Assembly: GCA_039714395.1 (NCBI GenBank)
Contig: JBDLJH010000018.1
Location: 5,037-69,036, forward strand
Length of the DNA: 64,000 bases
Direction: 5' to 3'
From: JAPHSX01 sp039714395
Lineage (GTDB): Bacteria > Pseudomonadota > Gammaproteobacteria > Thiohalomonadales > Thiohalomonadaceae
The translations under genes and the position numbers were made by a program. Below are positions 26,572 through 34,660 of this stretch, piece after piece; position 1 is the stretch's first letter; each line of letters begins with the position of its first letter. Under the pieces are notes generated by a model. That model did no database searches. It saw only the letters and a program-made list of their open reading frames with translations, and was not told the DNA's origin.

Positions 26572-26845
26572 ACTGGCTGCAGCAGATCTTGACCATATTG
26601 AAGAGTATATCGCCAGGAATAATAGTCCCGTTGTAGCCATTGAGGTCGTATTGAGAGTGATTAATTCGACGGAAACAATTTTGTCGAATCATCCGACTGC
26701 AGGTCGTTTAGGGCGGGTTAAGGGGACAAGAGAGTTAGTTATTAATGATATCCCCTTCATCGTGATTTATCGTCAACGGGTAGCCCAGAGTCAGATACAA
26801 ATAATACGTGTATTGCATGATGCACAGCAGTGGCCGGGCCCATAG
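26552..26845 (+). CDS. RelE/ParE-family toxin
   Basis: 97 residues from a GTG at 26552. The pattern KWTELAAADLDHIEEYIARN, then NHPTAGRLGRVKGTRELVIN and IPFIVIYRQR with a final IIRVLHDAQQWP is the classical ParE/RelE-type toxin. The conserved His of the RVLH motif is present. ParE proteins poison gyrase while RelE-type relatives cut mRNA; which applies is not clear from sequence. Confidence 0.9.
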   Translation: MQLKWTELAAADLDHIEEYIARNNSPVVAIEVVLRVINSTETILSNHPTAGRLGRVKGTRELVINDIPFIVIYRQRVAQSQIQIIRVLHDAQQWPGP

Positions 26846-26928
26846 TGCCAAGTCTCACATTCCTACATGTATATTAATAATTCCAGGATTTTGAGTTAAC
26901 AGAAGTAGTGCCATGGAGGGCACAGAGA

Positions 26929-27078
26929 ATGACACGACTCTTGAGATTGAAATTTGCAGGTGCTTTGTACCACATGACGGCACGTGAACAACTCTCAATA
27001 GCCTCGCAGCACTGGCTAGAAGCGTTGAGAGATATGATCTCTCAAGTCAATAGTCTTGAGTCTTTTGATTTCGACTAG
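26929..27078 (+). pseudogene. REP-associated tyrosine transposase (RAYT) N-terminal fragment
   Basis: The first 19 or so codons read MTRLLRLKFAGALYHMTARE, close to the invariant RAYT start (MARPLR.E..GA.YHVT.RG). The catalytic HUH region (YH) is kept, but the rest is gone: the frame continues in unrelated sequence and ends with TAG inside heptad block 6. RAYT enzymes mobilise REP palindromes, and REP-like elements occur at 21013, 50766, 54898 and 57638. Confidence 0.6.
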
Positions 27079-27130
27079 GGACTTAAGACTAGCGACTAAC
27101 GACTTCTTTAAACGACTGCCGACTAATGAC
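27046..27130. repeat. Heptad repeat block 6 (right copy of the 72-bp direct repeat)
   Basis: Bases 27052-27123 are identical to 26177-26248 except for one A/T change. Units step by 7 bases (GACTAGG, GACTTAA, GACTAGC, GACTAAC, GACTTCT). With block 5 it brackets the RHH/ParE locus. Confidence 0.95.
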
Positions 27131-27371
27131 TATGTCCAAAATCAATCAAAATTTGAACTAGTTCACATTTATTCACCCGTGTATAATCACGCGCAAAGTG
27201 ATGGTAATACATGGATGTTGACAAAATTAGTCAGTTTTTATTCTGGCAGAATACTTTTTGCAGAACCTACCCCAAAACCTATACCCACACCTGTAGTATG
27301 ACAGGGCGAGATCAGTGCGTAGGTAGCAGGGGGATAACCATGGGTGGTTGCTTGAATGCTCCGGTGATGCT

Positions 27372-27440
27372 GTGACCAGTCTTGCCTGCTTCAAGAGCTA
27401 CGATATCCATGGAAAGATGGGCGAAGAGCCTAAGGATGAT
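27372..27440 (+). pseudogene. Phosphomannomutase/phosphoglucomutase N-terminal fragment
   Basis: The frame reads SLACFKSYDIHGKMGEEPKDD, matching the N-terminal ...CFKAYDIRGKLGEEL signature of ManB/AlgC-type enzymes. About 20 codons remain, with R changed to H in the conserved DIRG motif. It runs straight into a glmS fragment in a different frame, so two unrelated genes were fused by deletion. Confidence 0.7.
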
Positions 27441-27444
27441 ACCG

Positions 27445-27555
27445 TCTATTACCTTTACCCTGCCGCTGCAGATGCTTTCGTATCATGTGGCGGTAGCAAA
27501 GGGGACGGATGTGGACCAGCCTAGGAATTTGGCTAAGAGTGTGACGGTTGAGTAG
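27445..27555 (+). pseudogene. glmS (glucosamine-6-phosphate synthase) 3'-end fragment
   Basis: The frame reads TFTLPLQMLSYHVAVAKGTD and then VDQPRNLAKSVTVE with a TAG at 27553-27555. This is the invariant GlmS C-terminus (..PLQLLAYHVAL.KGTDVDQPRNLAKSVTVE). Only about 36 codons remain. GlmS makes glucosamine-6-phosphate, the entry to UDP-GlcNAc; a functional copy must be elsewhere. Confidence 0.85.
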
Positions 27556-27609
27556 TTCATGGTATTAAAAAACAGTTTTTTGACAACAAACATAAATGAA
27601 GACAGGAAG

Positions 27610-28998
27610 ATGAAGAAAGTAGCAGTAATTGGACTAGGCTACGTGGGTTTGCCACTAGCATCTCTTTGTGCAAAAAAAGGTTACGCTGTTACAGGGCTTG
27701 AAAGTAGTGAGCGTGTCGTAAAACGATTACAGTCAGGACAAAGTCACATCAAAGACGATGTGGTAGAGAAATTGCTTGCTGAAGCCATTGAAAGTGGAAA
27801 CTTCAATCCAACCACGAGGGAAGAGAGTGTCAGTGAATGTCACATCTACCTGATATGTGTTCCTACACCGGTCGATCATAATCATGACCCTGATTTGACA
27901 CCGCTCGAAAGCGCGCTAGAGACCGTTTCTCCATATATTAAAAAGGGTGACTTGGTAGTTGTCGAATCAACAGTGTTTCCTGGTACCTGTGAGCAGGTTG
28001 CTATCCCAATTCTTGAGAAAAAATCTGGGCTGTCCGCAGGTCGGGATTTTCATGTTGCTCACTGTCCTGAACGAGTAAATCCTGGAGATCTATTCTGGAC
28101 GTCCGAGAATATTCCCCGTGTGGTAGGTGCAACGTCAGAAGTGGGAGTGAAAGAGGCGGCAGAATTTTACGCCTCAATACTAGGTGGTGATGTGTATGAT
28201 GTGAGAGATGTTAAAAAGTCACTTCAGCCTAAGTTCTCATTAGACGCAGATGGTGGTGTTAAGGTCTCGCAGGTGCCGCTTGGGAGTGTCACAATGATGC
28301 GTTCTATTCGAGATGCAGAAGCAGTGAAGGCTATGGAGAATACGGTGCGTGATGTGAATATCGCGTTTGTTAATGAACTGGCAAAGATTAGTGATGTTCT
28401 ATCTCTTGATGTGGTCGATATCATAGATGGTATGGCTACTAAGCCGTTTGGGAAAGGGCCATTCTATCCTGGTGTGGGTGTGGGGGGGCACTGCATTGCA
28501 GTTGACCCAGAGTGGCTTAAGGCGGCGTCAAAAAGGGCTGGTTATATACCAGAGATGATTCAACTCTCCAGGATGACGAACAATGGTATGCCTGAATATA
28601 CGGTGTCTGTACTGCAAGATCTGCTTAATGAAAGAACACTTCCCCTAAAGGGGGCAAAGGTGGCAGTGCTCGGTGTTGCTTATAAGAAGAATGTTGATGA
28701 TCCTAGAGAATCACCGTTCTTTGAAGTTAAAAAGGTTCTTGAGAAAAAAGGGGCTGTTCTCAGTGTATTTGATGAGTGGGTTACCTCAGAGAATACAGTC
28801 AACTCACTTAATGAGGCATTGAGTGGAGCTAAAGCGGTACTTATTGTTACTGAACATACATCCATGATTAGTGAGTTAAATGAAATTAACTTAAGTGACG
28901 CGGGTATTGAGGTTGTTGTAGATGGAAGAAATTGCCTAAATGCAAGCGCTGTATCCGCGCAGGGTGTGCTGTATAAGGGGATTGGTCGTAAGGCCTAA
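27610..28998 (+). CDS. wbpA: UDP-N-acetyl-D-glucosamine 6-dehydrogenase, WbpA-like
   Basis: 462 residues from the ATG at 27610, preceded by GACAGGAAG. The Rossmann motif VAVIGLGYVGLPLASL opens the protein; NTVRDVNIAFVNELAK and the catalytic GVGGHCIAVDPEWL are present. Followed by wbpB and wbpD, it is best read as WbpA, which makes UDP-GlcNAcA for the UDP-GlcNAc(3NAc)A / ManNAc(3NAc)A pathway. It could instead be a WecC-like ManNAc dehydrogenase; the neighbours favour WbpA. Confidence 0.85.
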   Translation: MKKVAVIGLGYVGLPLASLCAKKGYAVTGLESSERVVKRLQSGQSHIKDDVVEKLLAEAIESGNFNPTTREESVSECHIYLICVPTPVDHNHDPDLTPLESALETVSPYIKKGDLVVVESTVFPGTCEQVAIPILEKKSGLSAGRDFHVAHCPERVNPGDLFWTSENIPRVVGATSEVGVKEAAEFYASILGGDVYDVRDVKKSLQPKFSLDADGGVKVSQVPLGSVTMMRSIRDAEAVKAMENTVRDVNIAFVNELAKISDVLSLDVVDIIDGMATKPFGKGPFYPGVGVGGHCIAVDPEWLKAASKRAGYIPEMIQLSRMTNNGMPEYTVSVLQDLLNERTLPLKGAKVAVLGVAYKKNVDDPRESPFFEVKKVLEKKGAVLSVFDEWVTSENTVNSLNEALSGAKAVLIVTEHTSMISELNEINLSDAGIEVVVDGRNCLNASAVSAQGVLYKGIGRKA

Positions 28999-29018
28999 TA
29001 AAGAAATTATAGAAGGCT

Positions 29019-30074
29019 ATGGATATGTACAAAACTGTTAAAGATAGAAAAGTACGAATTGCGATCATTGGCTGCGGCCGCATTTCAAAGAATCACTTTG
29101 GTTCAATAGCGAAACATCAGGATGATGTTGAGCTTGTCGCCATATGTGATACTGACAGTCAAGTTCTATCTTCGCATAAGGAACAATACAAAGTACCAGC
29201 TTATATCAATATTGAAGAAATGCTGAAAAGTGAAGAAATTGATATCGTAAGCATCTGTACACCAAGTGGATTGCATCCAGATCAAACTGAATTGGCTGCA
29301 AAATACGGCGTACATGTTATGACAGAAAAACCTATGGCAACACGTTGGAGTGATGGAGTTCGCATGGTCCGTGCCTGCGACCAAGCTGGGGTGCGACTTT
29401 TTGTTGTTAAGCAAAATCGCCGCAATGCAACACTCCAGTTGTTAAAACGAGCTATGGATGAAAAGCGCTTCGGACAGATCCGTATGGTGCATATTAATGT
29501 ATTTTGGACTCGTCCACAGGAGTATTATGATCAAGGCAAATGGCGTGGAACATGGGAGCTTGATGGCGGTGCTTTCATGAATCAGGCTAGTCACTATGTG
29601 GATCTAATTGATTGGCTGATTGGCCCGGTTGACGCTATTCATGCAATGACAAGTACGACTAGAGATATCGAGGTGGAAGATACAGGCGTTGTAAATGTCC
29701 GTTGGCGTAACGGTGCCCTGGGTTCGATGGCTGTTACCATGTTGACCTACCCTAAAAACCTGGAAGGTTCTATCACCATTCTTGGTGATAAGGGAACTGT
29801 ACGTGTTGGTGGCGTTGCTGTGAATGATATACAACACTGGGAGTTTGAGGATGAGCGTGATTACGATAAGAATGTGCTAAATGCCAATTACGAAACCACG
29901 TCTGTTTATGGATTCGGGCACCCCTTATATTATAAAAACGTAGTTGATGTGCTGCGTGGCGAAGCTGAGCCAGAGACTGATGGGCGTGAAGGACTTAAGT
30001 CTTTGGAGGTATTGATCGCGGCATACCTCTCAGCTAGAGACGGTAAAACGATTTCCCTTCCTCTGGAGTACTAA
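29019..30074 (+). CDS. wbpB: UDP-GlcNAcA 3-dehydrogenase, WbpB-like
   Basis: 351 residues of the Gfo/Idh/MocA oxidoreductase family. The NAD-binding motif is IAIIGCGRISKNHFG and the active-site motif EKPMA lies near residue 108. WbpB oxidises C3 of UDP-GlcNAcA so that WbpE can transaminate it. Its stop overlaps the wbpD start (TAATG), indicating coupled translation. Confidence 0.88.
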   Translation: MDMYKTVKDRKVRIAIIGCGRISKNHFGSIAKHQDDVELVAICDTDSQVLSSHKEQYKVPAYINIEEMLKSEEIDIVSICTPSGLHPDQTELAAKYGVHVMTEKPMATRWSDGVRMVRACDQAGVRLFVVKQNRRNATLQLLKRAMDEKRFGQIRMVHINVFWTRPQEYYDQGKWRGTWELDGGAFMNQASHYVDLIDWLIGPVDAIHAMTSTTRDIEVEDTGVVNVRWRNGALGSMAVTMLTYPKNLEGSITILGDKGTVRVGGVAVNDIQHWEFEDERDYDKNVLNANYETTSVYGFGHPLYYKNVVDVLRGEAEPETDGREGLKSLEVLIAAYLSARDGKTISLPLEY

Positions 30075-30658
30075 TGATGAAATACCAGCGTCATGAAACT
30101 GCGATTGTTGATGAAGGTGCACAGATTGGAGAAGGCTCACGTGTTTGGCACTGGGCTCATGTGTGTGGCGGAGCTAAAATTGGTAAGGGAGTGTCGTTAG
30201 GACAAAATGTATTTGTGGGAAACAAAGTCACTATTGGCGACAACTGCAAGATCCAGAATAATGTTTCGGTCTACGATAATGTCTATTTAGAAGAAGGGGT
30301 CTTTTGCGGCCCCAGTATGGTTTTTACTAATGTGTATAACCCGCGGTCGTTAATTGAACGGAAAAGCGAATATAAAGACACACTGGTGAAAAAAGGTGCC
30401 ACCCTAGGCGCTAACTGCACGATTGTTTGTGGTGTCACGATTGGTGAGTATGCTTTTGTTGGTGCCGGAGCAGTTATAAATAAGGATGTTAAACCCTATG
30501 CGTTAATGGTAGGTGTTCCTGCTAAACAAATTGGTTGGATGAGTCGCTATGGCGAGAAGTTGGAGCTTCCGCTTAGTGGCGCCGCCACAACAACGTGCCC
30601 ACACACGGGCGAACGTTATGAACTTTTTGAAGGGCAATGTAAATGTCTCAGCCTGTAA
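30074..30658 (+). CDS. wbpD: UDP-2-acetamido-3-amino-glucuronate N-acetyltransferase, WbpD-like
   Basis: 194 residues of left-handed beta-helix hexapeptide repeats (IGEGSRVWHWAHV, IGKGVSLGQNVFVG, IGDNCKIQNNVSVY, LGANCTIVCGVTIG). The sequence KIQNNVSVYDNVYLEEGVFCGPS is characteristic of WbpD. It acetylates the 3-amino group. The C-terminal CPHTGERYELFEGQCKC tail is normal for the family. It overlaps the wbpE remnant by 16 bases. Confidence 0.88.
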   Translation: MMKYQRHETAIVDEGAQIGEGSRVWHWAHVCGGAKIGKGVSLGQNVFVGNKVTIGDNCKIQNNVSVYDNVYLEEGVFCGPSMVFTNVYNPRSLIERKSEYKDTLVKKGATLGANCTIVCGVTIGEYAFVGAGAVINKDVKPYALMVGVPAKQIGWMSRYGEKLELPLSGAATTTCPHTGERYELFEGQCKCLSL

Positions 30659-30816
30659 TTCCATTTGTTGACCTTAAAACCCAGTAAAATGCTCTTCAAC
30701 TACAAGTCCAAGACCGTATTAATCGTGTTCTTGATAATGGGTAATACATCATGGGTCCTGAAGTGGTAGAGATTGGGCAACAACAGATCATAGTTAACCA
30801 GCTACTGGCTAAATAA
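30643..30816 (+). pseudogene. wbpE (UDP-3-keto-GlcNAcA aminotransferase) remnant
   Basis: One frame from the ATG at 30643 reads IPFVDLKTQ, stop, NALQLQVQDRINRVLDNG, stop, YIMGPEVVEIGQQ and on to a third stop at 30814. This matches the N-terminal 50 residues of WbpE-type DegT aminotransferases (FIDLK.QQ..I...I...I.RVL..G.YI.GPEV.ELE). Both internal TAA codons stand where Gln is expected (CAA to TAA). The remaining 300 or so codons, with the PLP lysine, are deleted. Confidence 0.88.
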
Positions 30817-30820
30817 TGAC

Positions 30821-32311
30821 GTGAAGGCATTACACCGACATTTTAACCGACTTCTTCCAAAGAAGGGGCTTGCACGCGGTGTTGCTGTACTATCGTCTGG
30901 TACAGCTGTGAGCCAACTAGTTGGATTACTTGCTCTGCCTCTTCTTACACGCCTGTATACACCAGATGATTTTGGGGTATTTGGTGTATTTAGCGGGATC
31001 CTAGCCTTGGTTACAGTTGTGGCCAGTTTGCGCTATGCCTTGGCAGTGCCTTTGCCGCGATATGATGGTGCTGCCATGCATGTTGTTGCGATGGCAGGTA
31101 TGGTTGTCTGCCTAGTGGCGCTATTGACGGCTGTAGTGCAAGTGGTAGTCGAACCATTTATGCCGGCTGAGCTTCAAGCACTACCTTCAGGACTGGTTGC
31201 CGGCTTGATGATGCTTGGCGTACTGACGGCTGGTTGGTATCAAGTTGGGAGCAGTTGGGCGATACGCCAGAGTGAGCACGGTGTTATTGCCAAAACACGA
31301 ATGCAGCAGGGTTTTATCGGTGCTGGCGCTCAGTTCGGCTTTGGGCTGATTGGTGCCGGACCTTTAGGTTTGATTGTGGGGCTGTTGCTGGGGCAACTTG
31401 CGGGGCTGCACAGATTAACTGTGAATTTGTTTACTCACTATAAGTCCCGTTATTATTCAATACATTGGCGAGGTGTACGCTGGGCTGCCTTGAGATATAG
31501 GCGGTTTCCGATTTATGACTCATGGGCAGCTGCATTGAATAGTGCTAGTGCTCATGCACCCGCAGTGCTGTTTGCAGTCTTGTTCGACCCGAAACTTGCA
31601 GGTTTTTATGTGCTTGCTGTACGACTGATTTCAGCACCTATTGGTCTTGTTGGTTCTTCGATATCTCTAGCAATACATCCCCGAATCGTCGAGGCAAAAT
31701 TCAAGGGCGAGTTGGTTGTATTAATCCGTAATGTGTTGCGCTTTCTTGTGCGGGGATCATTCGTACCATTTGCCGTATTTATAGTAATAGCACCAGAAAT
31801 GTTCGCATATATCTTTGGTGCAGAGTGGCGGGAGGCAGGAAATGTAGCTTCTTGGACTGCACTGTGGGTTGCCTGGCAGTTTATCTATTCACCGCTATCA
31901 GTACTTCATTTGGGGTTAGAGACCCAAAAAACACATCTTGTGTTGCAGTTGTTGTTTTTTGTGCTACGAGTTGGAGGCATTGTTGTTGGATATATTTATG
32001 GTTCTGCAGATTTGGCACTATTGCTATTTTCACTTATGAGTATGCTTTCGTATATGGGGGGGGTGCTTGTTTTGTTATACATGGCAGGTTTAACTCGCTA
32101 CATGATAGTGCATGATTTATTGAAAGACTTAATTATTGCTTTTTTGGTTTTTGCATTACTCTTTATTGTCTTGGTGAAATTTGGGATGACCTGGGTTCTT
32201 GTGTTAGCTGCCTGTGTTTTGGTTGGCTATCTTGTTGGGATGTACTCTTTGGTGGGAAGTAATAAAGCGGATGTGATCTTGGGTGATGCCTCTGATGAGT
32301 TTAAGATGTGA
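30821..32311 (+). CDS. Polysaccharide flippase (Wzx-type, MOP superfamily)
   Basis: 496 residues from a GTG at 30821 with 12 or so hydrophobic segments. The start LARGVAVLSSGTAVSQLVGL then LPLLTRLYTPDDFGVFGVFS is the Polysacc_synt (MviN/Wzx) signature. It should move the lipid-linked repeat unit across the inner membrane. It is followed by the Wzy-like gene with overlapping stop/start. Confidence 0.88.
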   Translation: MKALHRHFNRLLPKKGLARGVAVLSSGTAVSQLVGLLALPLLTRLYTPDDFGVFGVFSGILALVTVVASLRYALAVPLPRYDGAAMHVVAMAGMVVCLVALLTAVVQVVVEPFMPAELQALPSGLVAGLMMLGVLTAGWYQVGSSWAIRQSEHGVIAKTRMQQGFIGAGAQFGFGLIGAGPLGLIVGLLLGQLAGLHRLTVNLFTHYKSRYYSIHWRGVRWAALRYRRFPIYDSWAAALNSASAHAPAVLFAVLFDPKLAGFYVLAVRLISAPIGLVGSSISLAIHPRIVEAKFKGELVVLIRNVLRFLVRGSFVPFAVFIVIAPEMFAYIFGAEWREAGNVASWTALWVAWQFIYSPLSVLHLGLETQKTHLVLQLLFFVLRVGGIVVGYIYGSADLALLLFSLMSMLSYMGGVLVLLYMAGLTRYMIVHDLLKDLIIAFLVFALLFIVLVKFGMTWVLVLAACVLVGYLVGMYSLVGSNKADVILGDASDEFKM

Positions 32312-33597
32312 TGGGTAGATACGGCATTAAAAATAGCACCATACATTTAACGCTAATTATTTTAATGAAAGCGGTGCTTGATTTCGTATATGCTTTTTAT
32401 GTTAGCGAGTACTTTTATTTTGCAGGCTTTAACTTGGAGATTGATGTTACAAAGCTTATTCTTTCGTATGTACTTGTTATATCTCTTTTTTTTATGATGG
32501 GTATGCAGGGAAATACATTGACTGCATTTGCCATAAATATATTAATGATATTTCTCTATTTGCCAATTGTTTCACTATGGGCTTTAGGTGATAGGTCTTC
32601 TGTTCTGATCATCTTAGTAACTTTTTCAATAATCACGATTTGGTACACTTCTAAATGCAAACTTCCTGCAATGCATAGTAGCTTTCAAAGTGAGAAAGTA
32701 TATTTGTTTTTATCATGGAGTGGGGTCGCTTTGGCTACGCTAATAGTCATATTGAAAGGTGGTCTGGGGTTGGTGTCGTTTGATTTTATCGATGTTTATT
32801 CGAAGCGAGATATCTTTAAAAGTTATTCGAGCACCCCATTTTTTGCATATATATTTATTTGGGTCGTAAAAATGCTCATCCCAGTTCTTGTTGCGCACTA
32901 TCTCTTAAATAAAAAGTTGGGCGTTGTTTTGTTGTTACTAAGTATTCAGTTGTTATTGTTTTTTATTAGTGGAAACAAGGAATATGTTTTTTATCCATTA
33001 ATGGCGATCTTTTTATCGATCGTTCCTTACAAAAGTAATGTTGCCGTGTCTACATATCTTTTGAAGGTATTGATATTGTTTACTTGTGTTGTGTTAATGT
33101 TTGTTGATGATGAAAGTAAAGTGATTATAGTTGCGTTGTATTCAAGGTTGTTTTTTTCAGTTGCTCTAAATCATTTTGAATATATAAGTTTTTTTCAAAA
33201 TAATGAGTATGTAATATGGTCGAATAGTATTTTTAAATACTTAGTTAGTTACCCATATCAAGAACCAATCCCAAATTTGATAGGTTATGGCCGATGGGCT
33301 GAGAGTGCGGAGTCATTTGCAAATGCAGGGTATGTTGCGTCAGGTTACATGCAACTCGGTACACTGGCGGTATTTATGTATTCAATAGTTATCGGACTTT
33401 TATTGAAGATTTCTGTACGTATTTCAATGAATGTTCCTAATAATATAAAGTTTACGGTAGTTGGTATTTCTGTTATTCAATTGATTAATGCTGATTTACC
33501 ATCGGTGATTTTGACGCATGGTTTTGGGATCGGTCTGTTGATTTTGTTCATGTATAGGTCTGCAGATTCAACAAGAAAGTGCAACTTACTGCACTAG
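32311..33597 (+). CDS. Predicted O-antigen/EPS polymerase (Wzy-like)
   Basis: 428 residues with about 10-12 membrane helices and one long periplasmic loop (near 300-345), typical Wzy topology. Sequence conservation in Wzy is low, so the call rests on topology and its place beside the flippase. The gene is clearly more AT-rich than the core genes. ATG at 32311 overlaps the flippase TGA; a GTG at 32308 is an alternative. Confidence 0.7.
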   Translation: MGRYGIKNSTIHLTLIILMKAVLDFVYAFYVSEYFYFAGFNLEIDVTKLILSYVLVISLFFMMGMQGNTLTAFAINILMIFLYLPIVSLWALGDRSSVLIILVTFSIITIWYTSKCKLPAMHSSFQSEKVYLFLSWSGVALATLIVILKGGLGLVSFDFIDVYSKRDIFKSYSSTPFFAYIFIWVVKMLIPVLVAHYLLNKKLGVVLLLLSIQLLLFFISGNKEYVFYPLMAIFLSIVPYKSNVAVSTYLLKVLILFTCVVLMFVDDESKVIIVALYSRLFFSVALNHFEYISFFQNNEYVIWSNSIFKYLVSYPYQEPIPNLIGYGRWAESAESFANAGYVASGYMQLGTLAVFMYSIVIGLLLKISVRISMNVPNNIKFTVVGISVIQLINADLPSVILTHGFGIGLLILFMYRSADSTRKCNLLH

Positions 33598-34048
33598 GTC
33601 AGAACAGAGAGCAAGCTACAGTAATATAGTGAAGAGGTTTAATCCTGCCAGGTATCTCGTTAATATGTCATACTACCGAACGATGTGAGACATGATAACA
33701 AAGAGGAAACGATGCAAGTTCACGCCTGAGTTCAAGAAAGATGTCGTGGGAGTATTTGGAGCCGGGTGCATGAAAACGGAGTTGGCTGGTGTGGCGGTTG
33801 TTGTCCGTGAGAGTATTTTGTATGTTAGATGTTATCTTACGCAATCAGAATAAGTTGATTATTACAGGACGAATTCATTCAGTGATCTGCGGTTGATAAG
33901 AACCATATGAGTAGGAGTGAGTCTATTTTATAGATCGAAATAATTTCTTAGATCAATAAGGTTCTCTAATGGGTGTGTTTGTCAATTGTGATAGTGTACT
34001 TACATTCGCGAAATGCGTTTATCAAGTAAATGAGTACAGATTAAGGCT
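33598..34048. other. 451-base gap between wzy-like and acyltransferase genes
   Basis: The interval holds an IS3-type orfA fragment at 33692-33853 and otherwise nothing recognisable. The base composition is AT-rich. It separates the wbp/wzx/wzy part from the acyltransferase/FucNAm part and probably marks an old insertion or recombination junction. Confidence 0.7.
33692..33853 (+). pseudogene. IS3-family transposase orfA fragment
   Basis: The frame reads MITKRKRCKFTPEFKKDVVG, close to the IS3-family OrfA start (M..RKRRKFTPEFK...V). It continues for about 50 codons with decayed helix-turn-helix-like sequence (LAGVAVVVRESILYVR). No orfB and no clear terminal inverted repeats were seen. It is a scar of an insertion sequence inside the polysaccharide locus. 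Confidence 0.75.
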
Positions 34049-34660
34049 ATGAAAGTTGTTGCAATATATTCCAGGTTAATAAAGAAACTTAGAGGTATCT
34101 GCGTTCGTGCATCAGTAATCCATCATACGTCAAAGGTTGAGTCTGGCTCAACGGTTGTCAATACCGTAATCAGAAGGCATTCATTTTGCGGCTATGATTG
34201 TAACTTGATTAATTGTGACATTGGTTCATTCTGTTCTATTGGTAGTCGTGTCTCAATTGGGGGGGCTAGACATCCCATCGAATATGTCTCGACTAGCCCT
34301 GTGTTTTTGTCACATAGGGATAGTGTTAAGTCGAAATTTGCAGAACATGATTATTTACCCAAAGTGAAAACATTTATAGGCAATGATGTTTGGATAGGAG
34401 AAGGTGTTTTCATTAAGGCAGGTATTTCTATAGGTAATGGTGCTGTGATAGGGATGGGGAGCGTGGTTACTAAGAACGTGCCACCATACTCGATCTATGC
34501 GGGAAATCCTGCGAGGGAAGTAAGGAAACGATTTTCAGATGATATAGTGGGTGAATTATTGAGTATTAAATGGTGGGATTGGCCAGATGCTAAGCTCGTC
34601 GAATATGGAAAGTATTTCAACGATCCCAGAAACTTAATAACTATGATTAAACTAAAATGA
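34049..34660 (+). CDS. Hexapeptide-repeat acetyltransferase (CatB/Xat-like)
   Basis: 203 residues with left-handed beta-helix motifs (ISIGNGAVIGMGSVVTKNV, SIYAGNPAREVRKRF) and the SIGSRVSIGGARHPIEYVST segment found in CatB-related O-acetyltransferases. It probably O-acetylates a sugar in the repeat unit. The start at 34049 follows TTAAGGCT. Overlap of 4 bases with the next glycosyltransferase suggests coupling. The gene is AT-rich. Confidence 0.8.
   Translation: MKVVAIYSRLIKKLRGICVRASVIHHTSKVESGSTVVNTVIRRHSFCGYDCNLINCDIGSFCSIGSRVSIGGARHPIEYVSTSPVFLSHRDSVKSKFAEHDYLPKVKTFIGNDVWIGEGVFIKAGISIGNGAVIGMGSVVTKNVPPYSIYAGNPAREVRKRFSDDIVGELLSIKWWDWPDAKLVEYGKYFNDPRNLITMIKLK

Noticed and set aside
27182..27187. 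TATAAT as the promoter of wbpA
   Set aside because: No -35 box at 16-18 bases and more than 400 bases of gene remains before the start; only a weak candidate.
27490..27500. ops/JUMPStart element (GGCGGTAGC) upstream of wbpA
   Set aside because: The match is inside the glmS remnant, where these bases encode conserved residues, and the rest of the JUMPStart consensus is absent.
33692..33853. A complete IS3-family insertion sequence
   Set aside because: Only an orfA piece is present; no orfB, and no terminal inverted repeats or target duplication were seen.
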